A stretch of 59,331 nt of DNA from Candidatus Omnitrophota bacterium (GTDB lineage Bacteria; Hinthialibacterota; Hinthialibacteria; OLB16): positions 1 through 59,331 of the forward strand of contig JACKFH010000023.1 in NCBI GenBank assembly GCA_020632575.1, written 5' to 3'. A program made the translations under genes and the position numbers. Below, one piece after another: positions 1 to 9,160 of this stretch. The notes beneath the pieces were generated by a model that was not told the origin of the DNA, made no database searches, and saw only the letters and a list, made by a program, of their open reading frames with translations. Every line of letters starts with the position of its first letter. Within the stretch, counting starts at the first letter, position 1.

Positions 1-3000
1 TTTCAGTTCGCGAAAGCGAGTGTGATCGAGGGAAGTTCGGTCATCGAATCGCAAATGCCGATCCGGCCCGAAGCGTTTGGGGATCAGAACGAGGGAATGA
101 TCCGCTCGGTGAGTCTCAATCCGGAAGTCAAGGAGAGCACTGATCGTCGGGGAAGAGTACGGAAGGAAGTCACGTTCCCCATCGAGTGGGAACTGAAAAA
201 GCCAATCAATCGAGTCTTCTTCAAAGCGGGAGAGATGATTTACTGCGGGACGAACGGAATGATTGCCGCCGTTCGGACCCCGGAACCGGGAACAGGGGTG
301 AGCGAGGGAGAGGCCACCCTCACTGAGGATTTTGATTGGAAAGCCGAAATCGATGGAGACCCATTCTCCGCAATTGCAGCTGATAACAAACTCTTCGTCG
401 TGACTAAAGAAGGACGCCTTCTCTGTTTTGGCGACAAGGGGGGCGATCCTGTTGTTCACTCAAAACCTGAACCCAACTTGAAACTGACCGACGATTGGAA
501 CGCACGTGCGAAGGAGTTATTGGATGGCGCTGGACCGGGCGAGGGATTCGCGGTCTTGCTCGGCATTGGGACTGGAAATCTAGCCGAAGCGCTTGTCGAG
601 CAGTCCAACCTCGATGTGATCGTCTTCGAACCGGATCTGGCCAAGGTGGAAGAGTTCCGCAACAAATGGAGCGCCCAAGGAATCTACGGAAACGGGGTGA
701 CTGTCGTTCCAGGGAACCTGACGGACGCGCCGATCTCACCTTACTTTGCCTGCTTGGCTGCCGCGGAGGATGACGCTTTCGCTGACCAAGTCGAAATGAA
801 GGAATTTGCCAAGGTCCTGTTCGATTGTCTCCGGCCTTATGGGGGGAAAGCGGTCCTGCCGCTGCAGGGACAGAAGGAGGCTGAGTTCGAGGAGGCGCTC
901 GCCAGTCTCGGCCAGCCCAACGCGAAATGGCAAGCCGCCGAAGGGAGCCTCACCTTGACCAAACCCGGGCCCCTTCCGGGGTCCGCGCCTTGGACCCATC
1001 AGTATGGCGATGTCGGGAACACGGTATTCTCAAAAGATCAGTTGGTGAAGGCCCCGCTCGGGTTGCTTTGGTTCGGTGGTCCCTCCCACCTCGATGTGCT
1101 TCCCCGGCATGGTCATGGCCCGCCGCAGCAAATTATTGGAGGCCGTCTATTCATTCAGGGCATTCAGGTCCTGAGCGCCCGCGACGTCTACACAGGACGC
1201 ATCCTCTGGCGAAAAGAACTTCCCAACCTGAATACCCTGGACATGTATTACAACGACACTTATGTGGATGATCCCTACGACCTCACCTACAACCAGCGAC
1301 ACATCCCCGGGGCCAATCAGTACGGCACGAATTTCATTGCCACCGAGGATCTCCTTTATTTGGTCATGGAAGAACACTGTCTGGTGATCGATCCCACGAC
1401 CGGCGATACAGTCAAGATTCTCAACCTCCCCGAATTGGCCGGCGTGAAGAATCCCAACTGGGGGTATATCGGAGTTTATGAGAACTACTTGATCGCGGGC
1501 GCGGCGCCCCAGCATGTGGACGAAGACGACAACAAAATCGTTCTCCAGACCAACAATCGATTCGGTTTGGGTAGCAAGCACTTGGTCGTCATGGACCGTC
1601 ACAGCGGCGAGGTTCTTTGGACACAGAAGGCAAACGCTGACTTCCGCCACAACACCATTGTCGCCGGAAACGGCAAGGTGTTTTGCATGGACAGCCTTTC
1701 CCCCAAACGGCTTTCCCTCCTCAAGCGCCGGGGGCTGGCGTCGAACAACGATCCCAGAATCCTTGCATTCGACTTGGCGACGGGGGACAAGGTTTGGGAA
1801 ACCGATAAAAAAGTCTTTGGAACCTGGCTCAGTTATTCCGCCGAAAAGGGTGTGCTTTTCGAGGGTGGAAGCGATATGGGAGACCGGGCGGATGACGAGA
1901 TCGGCCAGGGAATGGCGGCTTATTCTGGAACCGACGGGAGGGTCCTCTGGAGCAACGAAGAGGAATACGGCGGTCCTTGCATCCTCTACCATGACCGGGT
2001 GATCACTCAAACCGGAGGGAGCAACACCCATGCTCCACCGGCGATGGCGTTCAACATCGAGACCGGCGAAAAAATCATGACAACACATCCGATCACGGGC
2101 GAACCGGTTCCCTGGGCGTGGCTCCGATTCAAGGGGTGCAATACAGCGATTGCATGCGAAAACCTCCTCACTTTCCGGTCGGCCTCAGCGGCTTTTGTCG
2201 ATTTGGCGAAGGGGCTGGGAACCGCGACCATAGGAGGGTTTCGATCGGGGTGCACCTCGAACCTGGTGGCCGCGGACGGGATCCTGAACGCCCCGGATTA
2301 CACACGGACCTGCACTTGCGCCTACCAGAATCAGACATCCCTGGCTCTCGTGCATATGCCCGAGGGCGTCCCAGGCAGCCCGGCCATTGAGGAGTGGAGT
2401 TTCCAATTCTATCCCTCTCCCGAAAAGCCAACTCCGATCCAACATGTCGGAATCAATCTCGGAGCGCCGGGCGACCGGGTCAATGAGGACGGAACCCTTT
2501 GGTTGGAGTTTCCGAGTGTCGGCGGACCTTCGCCCGAGCTTTCGATCGACCTAGAAGCGAAATCGCCAAACCTCTATCGGAATCACTCGACCACCATCGC
2601 GAAACCCTCGAACGACGGACTGACCTCTCCGCAATGGGTCGCGGCATCGGGTTTCGAGGGAGAGGGCCGAATCGCCATTCACCCCTACCTCTTCCCCTCG
2701 GAAAAGGACGAAACGGATGTGGAGGGGTTCCTCGAAAACGCTCACAACCCCGAACTGATGGCGGCGGTCGGCAAACCTCTCCCGACTCCTGAAGAGACTC
2801 TGGTTTACAAAATCCGATTGCACTTTGCGGAAACCAACGAAGTGAAAACGGGCGAACGTGTCTTCGATGTTTTCGTTCAAGGGAAAAAGATGATCGAGAA
2901 TCTCGATGTGGCCAAGGAGGCGGGAGGGGTCAATCGAGGTCTGGTGCGAGAAATCGACGGGATCGAGGCGACCGATCGAATTATTCTGGAGCTTCATCCC

Positions 3001-3084
3001 TCCAACCCCGACTCGAAGTTTCCTCCGATCCTGTCAGGGATCGAATTGATTTCGGAGGGAAAAAGGAAGCCGCTGGATAGCTGA
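1..3084 (+). CDS. PQQ-like beta-propeller protein with embedded methyltransferase-like domain and malectin-like C-terminus (5' end off window)
   Basis: The reading frame is open to the left edge, so the true start and any signal peptide lie outside; about 1027 residues are visible. Order of parts: the N-terminal blades, a Rossmann/methyltransferase-like insert at about residues 165-260 with a GIGTG glycine motif near residue 188, a long PQQ-type propeller (WxxxL/ILWxxxL blade repeats such as TGRILWRKEL, SGEVLWTQKA, DGRVLWSNEE), and a C-terminal malectin-like sandwich (about 930-1020, RLHFAE ... RVFDVFVQGK). This architecture is known to me from planctomycete-type genomes, where the protein is probably periplasmic or surface-exposed; no enzymatic activity is established. 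The insert probably descends from a SAM methyltransferase, but activity is unproven. It heads a sugar-related cluster (epimerase, AKR, DUF1080), so carbohydrate binding or oxidation is a reasonable inference. Confidence 0.85.
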   Translation, partial: FQFAKASVIEGSSVIESQMPIRPEAFGDQNEGMIRSVSLNPEVKESTDRRGRVRKEVTFPIEWELKKPINRVFFKAGEMIYCGTNGMIAAVRTPEPGTGVSEGEATLTEDFDWKAEIDGDPFSAIAADNKLFVVTKEGRLLCFGDKGGDPVVHSKPEPNLKLTDDWNARAKELLDGAGPGEGFAVLLGIGTGNLAEALVEQSNLDVIVFEPDLAKVEEFRNKWSAQGIYGNGVTVVPGNLTDAPISPYFACLAAAEDDAFADQVEMKEFAKVLFDCLRPYGGKAVLPLQGQKEAEFEEALASLGQPNAKWQAAEGSLTLTKPGPLPGSAPWTHQYGDVGNTVFSKDQLVKAPLGLLWFGGPSHLDVLPRHGHGPPQQIIGGRLFIQGIQVLSARDVYTGRILWRKELPNLNTLDMYYNDTYVDDPYDLTYNQRHIPGANQYGTNFIATEDLLYLVMEEHCLVIDPTTGDTVKILNLPELAGVKNPNWGYIGVYENYLIAGAAPQHVDEDDNKIVLQTNNRFGLGSKHLVVMDRHSGEVLWTQKANADFRHNTIVAGNGKVFCMDSLSPKRLSLLKRRGLASNNDPRILAFDLATGDKVWETDKKVFGTWLSYSAEKGVLFEGGSDMGDRADDEIGQGMAAYSGTDGRVLWSNEEEYGGPCILYHDRVITQTGGSNTHAPPAMAFNIETGEKIMTTHPITGEPVPWAWLRFKGCNTAIACENLLTFRSASAAFVDLAKGLGTATIGGFRSGCTSNLVAADGILNAPDYTRTCTCAYQNQTSLALVHMPEGVPGSPAIEEWSFQFYPSPEKPTPIQHVGINLGAPGDRVNEDGTLWLEFPSVGGPSPELSIDLEAKSPNLYRNHSTTIAKPSNDGLTSPQWVAASGFEGEGRIAIHPYLFPSEKDETDVEGFLENAHNPELMAAVGKPLPTPEETLVYKIRLHFAETNEVKTGERVFDVFVQGKKMIENLDVAKEAGGVNRGLVREIDGIEATDRIILELHPSNPDSKFPPILSGIELISEGKRKPLDS

Positions 3085-3116
3085 TTAATCGGAACGGGTA
3101 CGAGGTTTCACAGGTA

Positions 3117-4466
3117 GTGAAAAGACGGGCGTTCATCCATAGTTCAATCGCGGCTCCAGCCTATTTGGCGGTGGAGAGTCGAGGAGAGAGTGAGGCGGGC
3201 GCGCCGTCCGCGGGAAAGAGATCCGCACTCATCAAGAATGGTATGATCGCCGAGATGCCACTCGAAAAGGTTTTGGAACGGTATCGGTACGATCTGTTCG
3301 AGGACTTCCTGCCTTTTATGGACCGTCATGTCATCGACCATGAACTGGGCGGGTTCATGTGCAATACGGACCGTGATGGAAACAACCTCACTCAGGACAA
3401 GAGCAGTTGGTACGAGGGGAGGGGGATTTGGGTTTACTCCACTCTCTACAATCAGTTCGAACCGAAGGACGAATACCTCGAAGTCGCCAAAAAATCGGTG
3501 GATTTCATTCTCAAGACCGAGCCGAAGAATTCAAACGAGTGCTGGCCTCGTCAAATCTCGAGGGAAGGCGAGCCGCTTTCCACTCCCTGCGATGACATCT
3601 ATGGCGACATCTTTATCGCGGAGGGGTTCGCCGAATATGCGGAGGCGAGTGGAGACAAAGCGTACCGTGAGAAGGCGATCCAAATCCTCGAAAAATGTGT
3701 CGGGATTTATGACCAACCGGATTACCTTCCCGATATCGGCCGGACGTATTTGGGCCGTGAGGCTCGCCCCTTCCCCGGCGCGAGAATCATCGGCCATTGG
3801 ATGGTGTTCATTCGCCTTTGCACTCAGCTCCTTCGGAGACAGGCCGACTCCAAAATCGAGGCCCTCGCGGATCGATGCATCGACGCTATCCTCAATCATC
3901 ATTTCAATCCTGAATTCGATTTGATCAATGAGTTGATCAACCATGACCTGACCCGACCGGAGAACGAATACGCCCAGTTGGTCTACACGGGGCACGCGTT
4001 GGAAACTTTGTGGATGGTCATGGATGAAGCGGTTCGAAGAAGGGACAAGGACCTGTTCCAGAGAGCGGCGGATTCCTTTAAGCGACATTACCTCGTGGCG
4101 CACGACGATGTTTATGGCGGAGTGTTTCGGAACCTTCAGAATGTCAACGAAAACATCTGGAGTCTGGATAAGGTCCTCTGGGCCCAAGAGGAGGTGCTCA
4201 TCGGTTCGCTGCTCATCATCGAGCATCTGGGCGAGCAATGGGCCCACGATATTTTCTCCGAGATGCATCAGTATGTTTATGATCATTACCCACTCGAGAA
4301 ACATGGCCTCCCGCTCTGGATCTTTAGCGCCGATCGGAAGGTGACCTTCGAGGAGAAGGCCACAAGAGTGGAACACTTTCATCACCCCCGGCATTTGATG
4401 ATGAACATTCAGGCGTTGGAGCGAATCCGAGACCGGAATGGAAGGGTGTCGGACGTTTTCGCATAA
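3117..4466 (+). CDS. AGE-family epimerase/isomerase, exported
   Basis: 449 residues read from a GTG start 32 nt after the PQQ protein. The N-terminus has a twin-Arg-like signal (KRRAFIHSS plus hydrophobic stretch), so it is probably exported. The body matches the (alpha/alpha)6-barrel N-acylglucosamine 2-epimerase/cellobiose epimerase family: the C-terminal segment with HFHHPRHLMMN is the conserved His-rich active-site strand, and the length fits the usual 390-430 plus signal. The family interconverts sugar epimers (GlcNAc/ManNAc, cellobiose, mannose/fructose); the substrate here cannot be told. It lies in line with an aldo/keto reductase and a DUF1080 protein, consistent with uptake-side processing of oligosaccharides. 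The start is uncertain because no strong Shine-Dalgarno site precedes the GTG. Confidence 0.85.
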   Translation: MKRRAFIHSSIAAPAYLAVESRGESEAGAPSAGKRSALIKNGMIAEMPLEKVLERYRYDLFEDFLPFMDRHVIDHELGGFMCNTDRDGNNLTQDKSSWYEGRGIWVYSTLYNQFEPKDEYLEVAKKSVDFILKTEPKNSNECWPRQISREGEPLSTPCDDIYGDIFIAEGFAEYAEASGDKAYREKAIQILEKCVGIYDQPDYLPDIGRTYLGREARPFPGARIIGHWMVFIRLCTQLLRRQADSKIEALADRCIDAILNHHFNPEFDLINELINHDLTRPENEYAQLVYTGHALETLWMVMDEAVRRRDKDLFQRAADSFKRHYLVAHDDVYGGVFRNLQNVNENIWSLDKVLWAQEEVLIGSLLIIEHLGEQWAHDIFSEMHQYVYDHYPLEKHGLPLWIFSADRKVTFEEKATRVEHFHHPRHLMMNIQALERIRDRNGRVSDVFA

Positions 4467-4567
4467 GGTAAAATCGGAGTCGCCGTCCGATTGGGAAAGA
4501 TGTTTCCCTTCATTGGGGTTGCGAACGACCATTGGCATGAGTTGATAATGACAGAGGAGGTCTGACC

Positions 4568-5563
4568 ATGAGTGAAGCCAAGAACGATCGAAGAGATTTT
4601 CTCAAGATGAGCGCGCTGGCCGGGGCTGCGTCCCTTTCAGCCAAAGCATTTGCCGAGGAAGAAAGCGGAGATCAGGGTTTGCCCAAGCGACAATTGGGAA
4701 GGACGGGCGAAAAGGTCTCGATCCTCTGTTTGGGCGGGTGGCATATCGGATCGGTCAAAGACGAAAGCGAGGCGATCCGCATCATGCACGCCGCCATCGA
4801 TGAGGGACTCACCTTTTTCGATAACGCTTGGGATTACCACGAGGGGGGAAGCGAGGAGATCATGGGGAAGGGCCTAGCGCAAGACGGAAAGCGCGACCAG
4901 GTTTTCCTCATGACCAAGAACTGCAACCGTGACGCCAAAGGGACCCGTCAATGTTTGGAGGACAGCCTCCGCCGTCTCAAGACCGACCATCTCGATTTGT
5001 GGCAGTTCCATGAAATCAATTACGACAATGACCCGGACTGGATTGTGGATGAGGGGGCATTGGCCGAGGCCCTCAAAGCCCAGGAAGAGGGAAAGGTTCG
5101 CTATATTGGATTCACTGGCCACAAATCCCCACACATCCATCTGAAGATGCTGGAGAAGCATGCCTGGGACACGGTGCAGATGCCGATTAACCCTTGTGAT
5201 TATTTTTATCGGAGCTTCCTAAATGAGGTCGTTCCCCGGGCCAACGCGCGCGGAGTCGCTCCGATCGGAATGAAAAGTCTCGCGGGCGGTCGCTTGGCGA
5301 GTGAAAATGTCTGCACCCCCTCGGAGGCGATCCGTTTCGCTCTGAGCCAACCGATCTCCTCGTTGGTGACCGGGATCGAATCGATGGAGATTCTGAAACA
5401 GAACATTGGAATCGCTCGATCCTTCAAGCCGCTAGAGGGAGAGGAACTCCAGAATCTTTTGACCAAAGTGAAACCGGTCGCCGGCGATGGCCGTCACGAA
5501 AGGTTCAAGTCGACCCAGGCTTTCGATTCGGGCTATCACAGAAATCAGCACGGTTTCACCTAA
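4568..5563 (+). CDS. Aldo/keto reductase, Tat-exported
   Basis: 331 residues with a good ribosome site (AGAGGAGG) just before the ATG. The N-terminus DRRDFLKMSALAGAASLSA is a twin-arginine signal, so the enzyme probably folds in the cytoplasm and is exported. The AKR catalytic tetrad is visible: Asp85, Tyr90 (DNAWDYH), Lys117 (MTKNCNRD) and His148 (WQFHEI), all in canonical order of the TIM barrel. AKRs reduce or oxidise sugar and aldehyde carbonyls with NADP(H); how an exported member gets its cofactor is unclear, though Tat can export the holoenzyme. Exported AKRs of this sort are common next to Gfo/Idh and DUF1080 genes in PVC-type genomes. The substrate is unknown. Confidence 0.9.
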   Translation: MSEAKNDRRDFLKMSALAGAASLSAKAFAEEESGDQGLPKRQLGRTGEKVSILCLGGWHIGSVKDESEAIRIMHAAIDEGLTFFDNAWDYHEGGSEEIMGKGLAQDGKRDQVFLMTKNCNRDAKGTRQCLEDSLRRLKTDHLDLWQFHEINYDNDPDWIVDEGALAEALKAQEEGKVRYIGFTGHKSPHIHLKMLEKHAWDTVQMPINPCDYFYRSFLNEVVPRANARGVAPIGMKSLAGGRLASENVCTPSEAIRFALSQPISSLVTGIESMEILKQNIGIARSFKPLEGEELQNLLTKVKPVAGDGRHERFKSTQAFDSGYHRNQHGFT

Positions 5564-5603
5564 CCGTTGTTTCGCAAATCGAGTCATCCATCTTTGGAAA
5601 CCA

Positions 5604-5634
5604 GAGGAGAGGCGGCCTCCGAGCCACCTCTCCT
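5604..5634 (+). terminator. Terminator-like hairpin after the aldo/keto reductase
   Basis: An 11-bp stem (GGAGAGGCGGC pairing with GCCACCTCTCC, one G-U pair) lies about 40 nt after the AKR stop, followed by a pyrimidine-rich but not uniform T tract. It probably ends or attenuates transcription before the DUF1080 gene. Confidence 0.45.
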
Positions 5635-5714
5635 CCTTGTCCACTTCTTATTCCAGGGGTAATCCGTTAATTTGACCTCGCGGTTATGATTTGAAAATCG
5701 ATGGAGGCAGTGCG

Positions 5715-6536
5715 ATGCGAGAAGCGATGAGGATTGTTAGGGATGGATTTCTGGGGTGTTTTCCGCGCGGACTAATCGCGTTCTTGATTCTGGTCTCGAT
5801 ATCCACACCCGCCCTTGCCGAGGAAGGCGATTGGGTTCAGCTCTTTAATGGCAAAGATCTGGAGGGTTGGACCCCCAAGATCCAGGGCTACCCGCTCGGC
5901 GAGAATTTCGGAAACACCTTTCGTGTCGAGGATGGAATCCTCAAAGTCTCCTATGACCATTACGACACATTCGACGAGCGCTTCGGTCATCTCTTCTATG
6001 ATGGCGAGTTCTCGAATTACATCCTAAGGGTCGAGTATCGATTTGTGGGAGACCAAGTCCCCGGCGGACCCGGTTGGGCTTTCCGGAACAGCGGGGTGAT
6101 GTTCCATGGACAATCCCCCGAGAGCATGGAAATCGACCAAGATTTCCCGGTCTCCATCGAGGCGCAGATGCTAGGGGGAAAGGGCGAGGGGACAGGCGAG
6201 CGGACCACCGCGAACCTTTGCACCCCGGGAACGAATGTGGTGATGAATGGAGAGTTGTTCCTCCCGCATTGCGTCAACTCGACCTCCAAAACCTACAACG
6301 GGGATCAGTGGGTGACGATGGAACTGGAGGTTCATGGGAACGGGGTCATTCATCATTTGGTCGATGGCGAGGTGGTGCTGGAGTATGAAAAACCACAACT
6401 CGACGAGCGAGACGAATACGGGAAGAAATTGATTAAAGACGGCAACCTCATGCTCAGCGGGGGAACCATTTCTCTTCAATCCGAGAGTCATCCGGTTGAG
6501 TTCCGGAAGGTCGAAATCAAGTTGTTGGACGAGTGA
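5715..6536 (+). CDS. DUF1080 (3-keto-disaccharide hydrolase family) secreted protein
   Basis: 273 residues from ATG 5715, chosen because GGAGG lies just upstream and the following residues form a clear signal peptide (LIAFLILVSISTPALA). An upstream TTG at 5691 is less likely. The mature protein begins with the DUF1080 hallmark WVQLFNGKDLEGWTPK and contains the jelly-roll segment with the NSGVMFHGQ motif and the closing EFRKVEIK strand. Family members hydrolyse 3-keto-disaccharides made by FAD or Gfo/Idh oxidoreductases, or act as non-catalytic sugar-binding domains. A second DUF1080 gene sits at 46.6-47.3 kb beside a Gfo/Idh oxidoreductase, and a related lipoprotein at 56.9 kb. The role in sugar degradation is inferred from family and context. 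Confidence 0.88.
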   Translation: MREAMRIVRDGFLGCFPRGLIAFLILVSISTPALAEEGDWVQLFNGKDLEGWTPKIQGYPLGENFGNTFRVEDGILKVSYDHYDTFDERFGHLFYDGEFSNYILRVEYRFVGDQVPGGPGWAFRNSGVMFHGQSPESMEIDQDFPVSIEAQMLGGKGEGTGERTTANLCTPGTNVVMNGELFLPHCVNSTSKTYNGDQWVTMELEVHGNGVIHHLVDGEVVLEYEKPQLDERDEYGKKLIKDGNLMLSGGTISLQSESHPVEFRKVEIKLLDE

Positions 6537-6558
6537 GGGAGTCTGACCCAAAGACCTC

Positions 6559-6581
6559 CTCGCTTTCTTTTAAAAAGCGAG
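6559..6581. terminator. Small bidirectional hairpin between convergent genes
   Basis: CTCGCTTT pairs with AAAGCGAG over a short AT-rich loop, placed between the converging DUF1080 gene and the TIM-barrel gene. A run of T falls in the loop on either strand, so it could serve both. The stem is short, so confidence is modest. Confidence 0.35.
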
Positions 6582-6582
6582 A

Positions 6583-7443
6583 TCAAACGTCGCAGATATG
6601 GGCCGCTTGTTTGAGCGACTCGATGGGGTCGCGTTTGGGGACAAATTCCTGAGCGAGGTAGCCCTCGTACCCGGTTTCGACAATGGCTTCGCAGATGCGC
6701 CGGTAATTGAGCTCTTGGGTGTCGTCGATTTCCGCGCGGCCAGGGACTCCGCCGGTGTGGAAGTGGCCGATGTAGTCGATGTTTTCCTGGATGGTGGCGA
6801 TGACATCCCCCTCCATGATCTGCATGTGGTAAATATCATAGAGAAGTTTGAATCGGTCCGAACCGACCTCCTTCACGAGTTCCACGCCCCAAGCGGTGTG
6901 GTCGCATTGGTAGTCCTTGTGATCGCGCTTGCTGTTGAGGAGTTCCATGCAGACTGTGATCCCGAGTTTCTCGGCTTGGGGCATCAACTGCTTGAGACCG
7001 ATTGCGCAATTCTTGATCCCCTCTCGGTCATCCTGTCCCTCGCGGTTTCCGGAGAAGACAATCATGTTGGGCAAGCCGGCGTCGGCAATTTCCTGGAGAC
7101 GAACCTCCCCGCGTTCCAGAAGGTCCGCATGTTGCTCAATACGATTCCACCCCTTGGTGATGCCTCCAGGCCCATTCGGCATCGCACAGATAAGGCCATG
7201 CTTCTGAACGATGGGCCATTCCTCAGGTCCCAGCAACTCGACCGATTTCAGCCCAATAGCCGCGGCCTCGCGTGCAAGATCGTCGAGTTCGATCCCCTTG
7301 TAACACCACCGACAAACGGATTGCTTCAGATTTCCCTTCAATGGAGTCTCCTCGGCATGGGATTTTTCCTGACTGGAAACCAACACGGCGGTTCCCGCGG
7401 CGGTCATGAGGGAAAGGGCGTTTCTGCGGGTGAGGTGGGACAT
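6583..7443 (-). CDS. Sugar isomerase/epimerase TIM barrel (hydroxypyruvate-isomerase-like), Tat signal
   Basis: 286 residues. I place the start at ATG 7443 (MSHLTRRNALSL), where a twin-arginine signal begins; the open frame further upstream only translates an intergenic palindrome. The body is an AP-endonuclease-2-type TIM barrel (hydroxypyruvate isomerase, xylose-isomerase-like): GLKSVELLGPEEW, the CMELLNS metal-ligand strand, the YDIYHMQIMEGD strand, HFHTGGVPGR, and a C-terminal YEGYLAQEF with a metal-binding Glu. These enzymes isomerise or epimerise ketoses and hydroxypyruvate with a divalent metal. Exported Tat-tagged copies are common in Planctomycetes-like genomes. It converges on the DUF1080 gene and lies downstream of icd on the same strand, separated by a palindromic repeat. 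Confidence 0.85.
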   Translation of the reverse strand: MSHLTRRNALSLMTAAGTAVLVSSQEKSHAEETPLKGNLKQSVCRWCYKGIELDDLAREAAAIGLKSVELLGPEEWPIVQKHGLICAMPNGPGGITKGWNRIEQHADLLERGEVRLQEIADAGLPNMIVFSGNREGQDDREGIKNCAIGLKQLMPQAEKLGITVCMELLNSKRDHKDYQCDHTAWGVELVKEVGSDRFKLLYDIYHMQIMEGDVIATIQENIDYIGHFHTGGVPGRAEIDDTQELNYRRICEAIVETGYEGYLAQEFVPKRDPIESLKQAAHICDV

Positions 7444-7511
7444 GGGGCTTGCTCCTGGAACCTCTCCCCTTTCCGCAACCCAGGATCCGGAGAGAGGGAT
7501 ATTAGACACCA

Positions 7512-7579
7512 CCGTGGGAGCGGCATCCCTGCCGCGAAGTCCGGTCGGGCCATTCGCGGCAGGGATGCCGCTCCCACGG
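7512..7579. repeat. Palindromic intergenic repeat, GGGAGCGGCATCCCTGCCGCG type
   Basis: A 68-bp near-perfect inverted repeat: the left arm reads CGTGGGAGCGGCATCCCTGC and the right arm its complement, with a short GTCCGGTCGGGC-like centre. The same arm sequence recurs at 46.5 kb and a variant at 57.8 kb, so this is one of a dispersed REP-like family. It lies between icd and the TIM-barrel gene and would form a strong hairpin in their shared mRNA. Confidence 0.8.
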
Positions 7580-7592
7580 CGTAATACTGGAA

Positions 7593-8834
7593 TCACATAT
7601 TATCGATGATCGCGTCTCCGAACTCGGAGCATTTCAGAAGGGTGGCTCCCTCCATCTGACGCTCGAGATCGTAGGTGACCAGTTTTTTCTTGATGGCGTT
7701 TTCCAGGCCATTGATGACCAGTTGGCCGGCCTCGTGCCAGCCCAGGTGGTCAAGCATCATTTGGCCGGAAAGAATGAGCGATCCGGGGTTGACCTTGTCT
7801 TGTCCCGCATACTTCGGCGCGGTGCCATGAGTCGCCTCGAACAAAGCGGTCTCCAGGTTCATGTTGGCCCCCGGAGCGAGACCGAGGCCCCCGACCTGCG
7901 CGGCGCAAGCATCGGAGATGTAATCGCCATTCAGGTTCATGGTGGCGATGACCTCGTATTCATCCGGCCTTAGAAGGACCTGCTGGAACATGGCGTCGGC
8001 GATCCGATCCTTGATCAGGATTTGACCGTCTTTCAATTTGCCATCCTGTTTGCTCCAAAGGTCGTCCTCATTGATCAATTGATCGGCGAACTCATTGGCC
8101 GCCACTTGGTATCCCCAATCGCGGAAGGCGCCCTCGGTGAACTTCATGATGTTTCCCTTGTGGACCAGGGTGACACTCTTCCGATTCTGTTTGATGGCGT
8201 AGTGAATCGCCGCGCGGACCAATCGCTGAGTGCCGGTGACCGAGATCGGTTTGATGCCGATGCCGCTGTCCTTGCCGATGTTCTTGTTGAAATTTTCGTT
8301 GATGAAGTCAATCAGCTTCTCGGTGAGCGGCTCGCCCTTCGCGCTTTCGATCCCCGAGTAAACGTCCTCGGTGTTCTCACGGAAGATCGTGACATTCAGT
8401 TTCTGAGGTTCTTTGACCGGCGAGGGAACGCCCTCGAACCAACGGACGGGACGAACGCAAGCAAACAGATCGAGAACCTGACGCAGGGTCACATTCAAGC
8501 TTCGGAAACCGCCTCCCACAGGCGTGGTCAGGGGGCCTTTCAGAGCGACGTGGAAACGCTTAATCGCCTCGAAGGTGTCTTTCGGAATCCATTCGTCGTA
8601 CTTCTCTTTCGCTTTTTCGCCGGCGAAGATCTCGTACCACTCGAGTTTTCGCTCGCCTCCATAAGCCTTCTCCACCGCCGCATCCAAGACTTTCATTCCA
8701 GTCGGGGTGACATCGGTGCCGATCCCATCGCCGATTATGACCGGAATGATGGGATCGTTGGGAACCTTGAGATCTCCATTCTCAAGGGTGATGGGAGAGC
8801 CCATCGTGGGCTCCTCATACTTCTCAAATGACAT
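7593..8834 (-). CDS. icd: Isocitrate dehydrogenase, NADP-dependent
   Basis: 413 residues, close to the 416 of E. coli Icd, with ribosome site AGAGGAG before ATG 8834. It catalyses oxidative decarboxylation of isocitrate to 2-oxoglutarate in the TCA cycle. Visible motifs: the isocitrate loop GGGFRSLNVTLRQ with Ser112 equivalent to the phosphorylatable Ser113 of E. coli, FRENTEDVYSGIE, the IDH/IMDH signature NLNGDYISDACAAQ followed by GGLGLAPGANM, and HGTAPKYAGQDKVNPGS, whose Lys-Tyr pair fits NADP rather than NAD specificity. No IDH kinase/phosphatase gene is seen in the window. The gene stands alone with a palindromic repeat downstream. Confidence 0.97.
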   Translation of the reverse strand: MSFEKYEEPTMGSPITLENGDLKVPNDPIIPVIIGDGIGTDVTPTGMKVLDAAVEKAYGGERKLEWYEIFAGEKAKEKYDEWIPKDTFEAIKRFHVALKGPLTTPVGGGFRSLNVTLRQVLDLFACVRPVRWFEGVPSPVKEPQKLNVTIFRENTEDVYSGIESAKGEPLTEKLIDFINENFNKNIGKDSGIGIKPISVTGTQRLVRAAIHYAIKQNRKSVTLVHKGNIMKFTEGAFRDWGYQVAANEFADQLINEDDLWSKQDGKLKDGQILIKDRIADAMFQQVLLRPDEYEVIATMNLNGDYISDACAAQVGGLGLAPGANMNLETALFEATHGTAPKYAGQDKVNPGSLILSGQMMLDHLGWHEAGQLVINGLENAIKKKLVTYDLERQMEGATLLKCSEFGDAIIDNM

Positions 8835-9160
8835 CGCAATTCTCCTCTAATCTGGGGCGCCTTCGGACGGTTCGGCAAAGCCGCAATTTCGATTTCCCGA
8901 ATTCAAAACAGAGGTTGGAAAGATACCACAACCCTCTCCCCTCTGGCAGAGGGAAGGATTTTGACGCAAGATCCCCCGGTTTCAAGCCAGAGGCGTCCGC
9001 TCTGAATTATTCAATGAGGATCCAACCCAAATCGGCGAAGAATAAGGAGGGTGGATAACTCTGGCGATTCCAAATGATTTATGCTACATTATTGAGGTTC
9101 CATCCAATTCCAATAAGAAGGTGGGATCCTGATTATCGAAAGGGGTTTGTTCACGCTCTC
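8835..9160. other. Divergent intergenic region, icd / antiporter
   Basis: About 325 bp between the divergent icd and the antiporter gene. It contains a purine-rich GGAGGGTGG stretch near 9050 and a weak inverted CCCTCTCCC/CAGAGGGA around 8935. I see no RNA gene, no clear operator and no convincing sigma-70 promoter. Confidence 0.5.

Noticed and set aside
1147..2088. 313-residue open frame on the minus strand
   Set aside because: It lies wholly opposite the PQQ propeller gene, has no family features, and arises from the codon bias of the true gene.
6598..7584. 328-residue open frame on the plus strand
   Set aside because: It is antisense to the TIM-barrel isomerase, whose motifs are clear; its end only translates the palindromic repeat.
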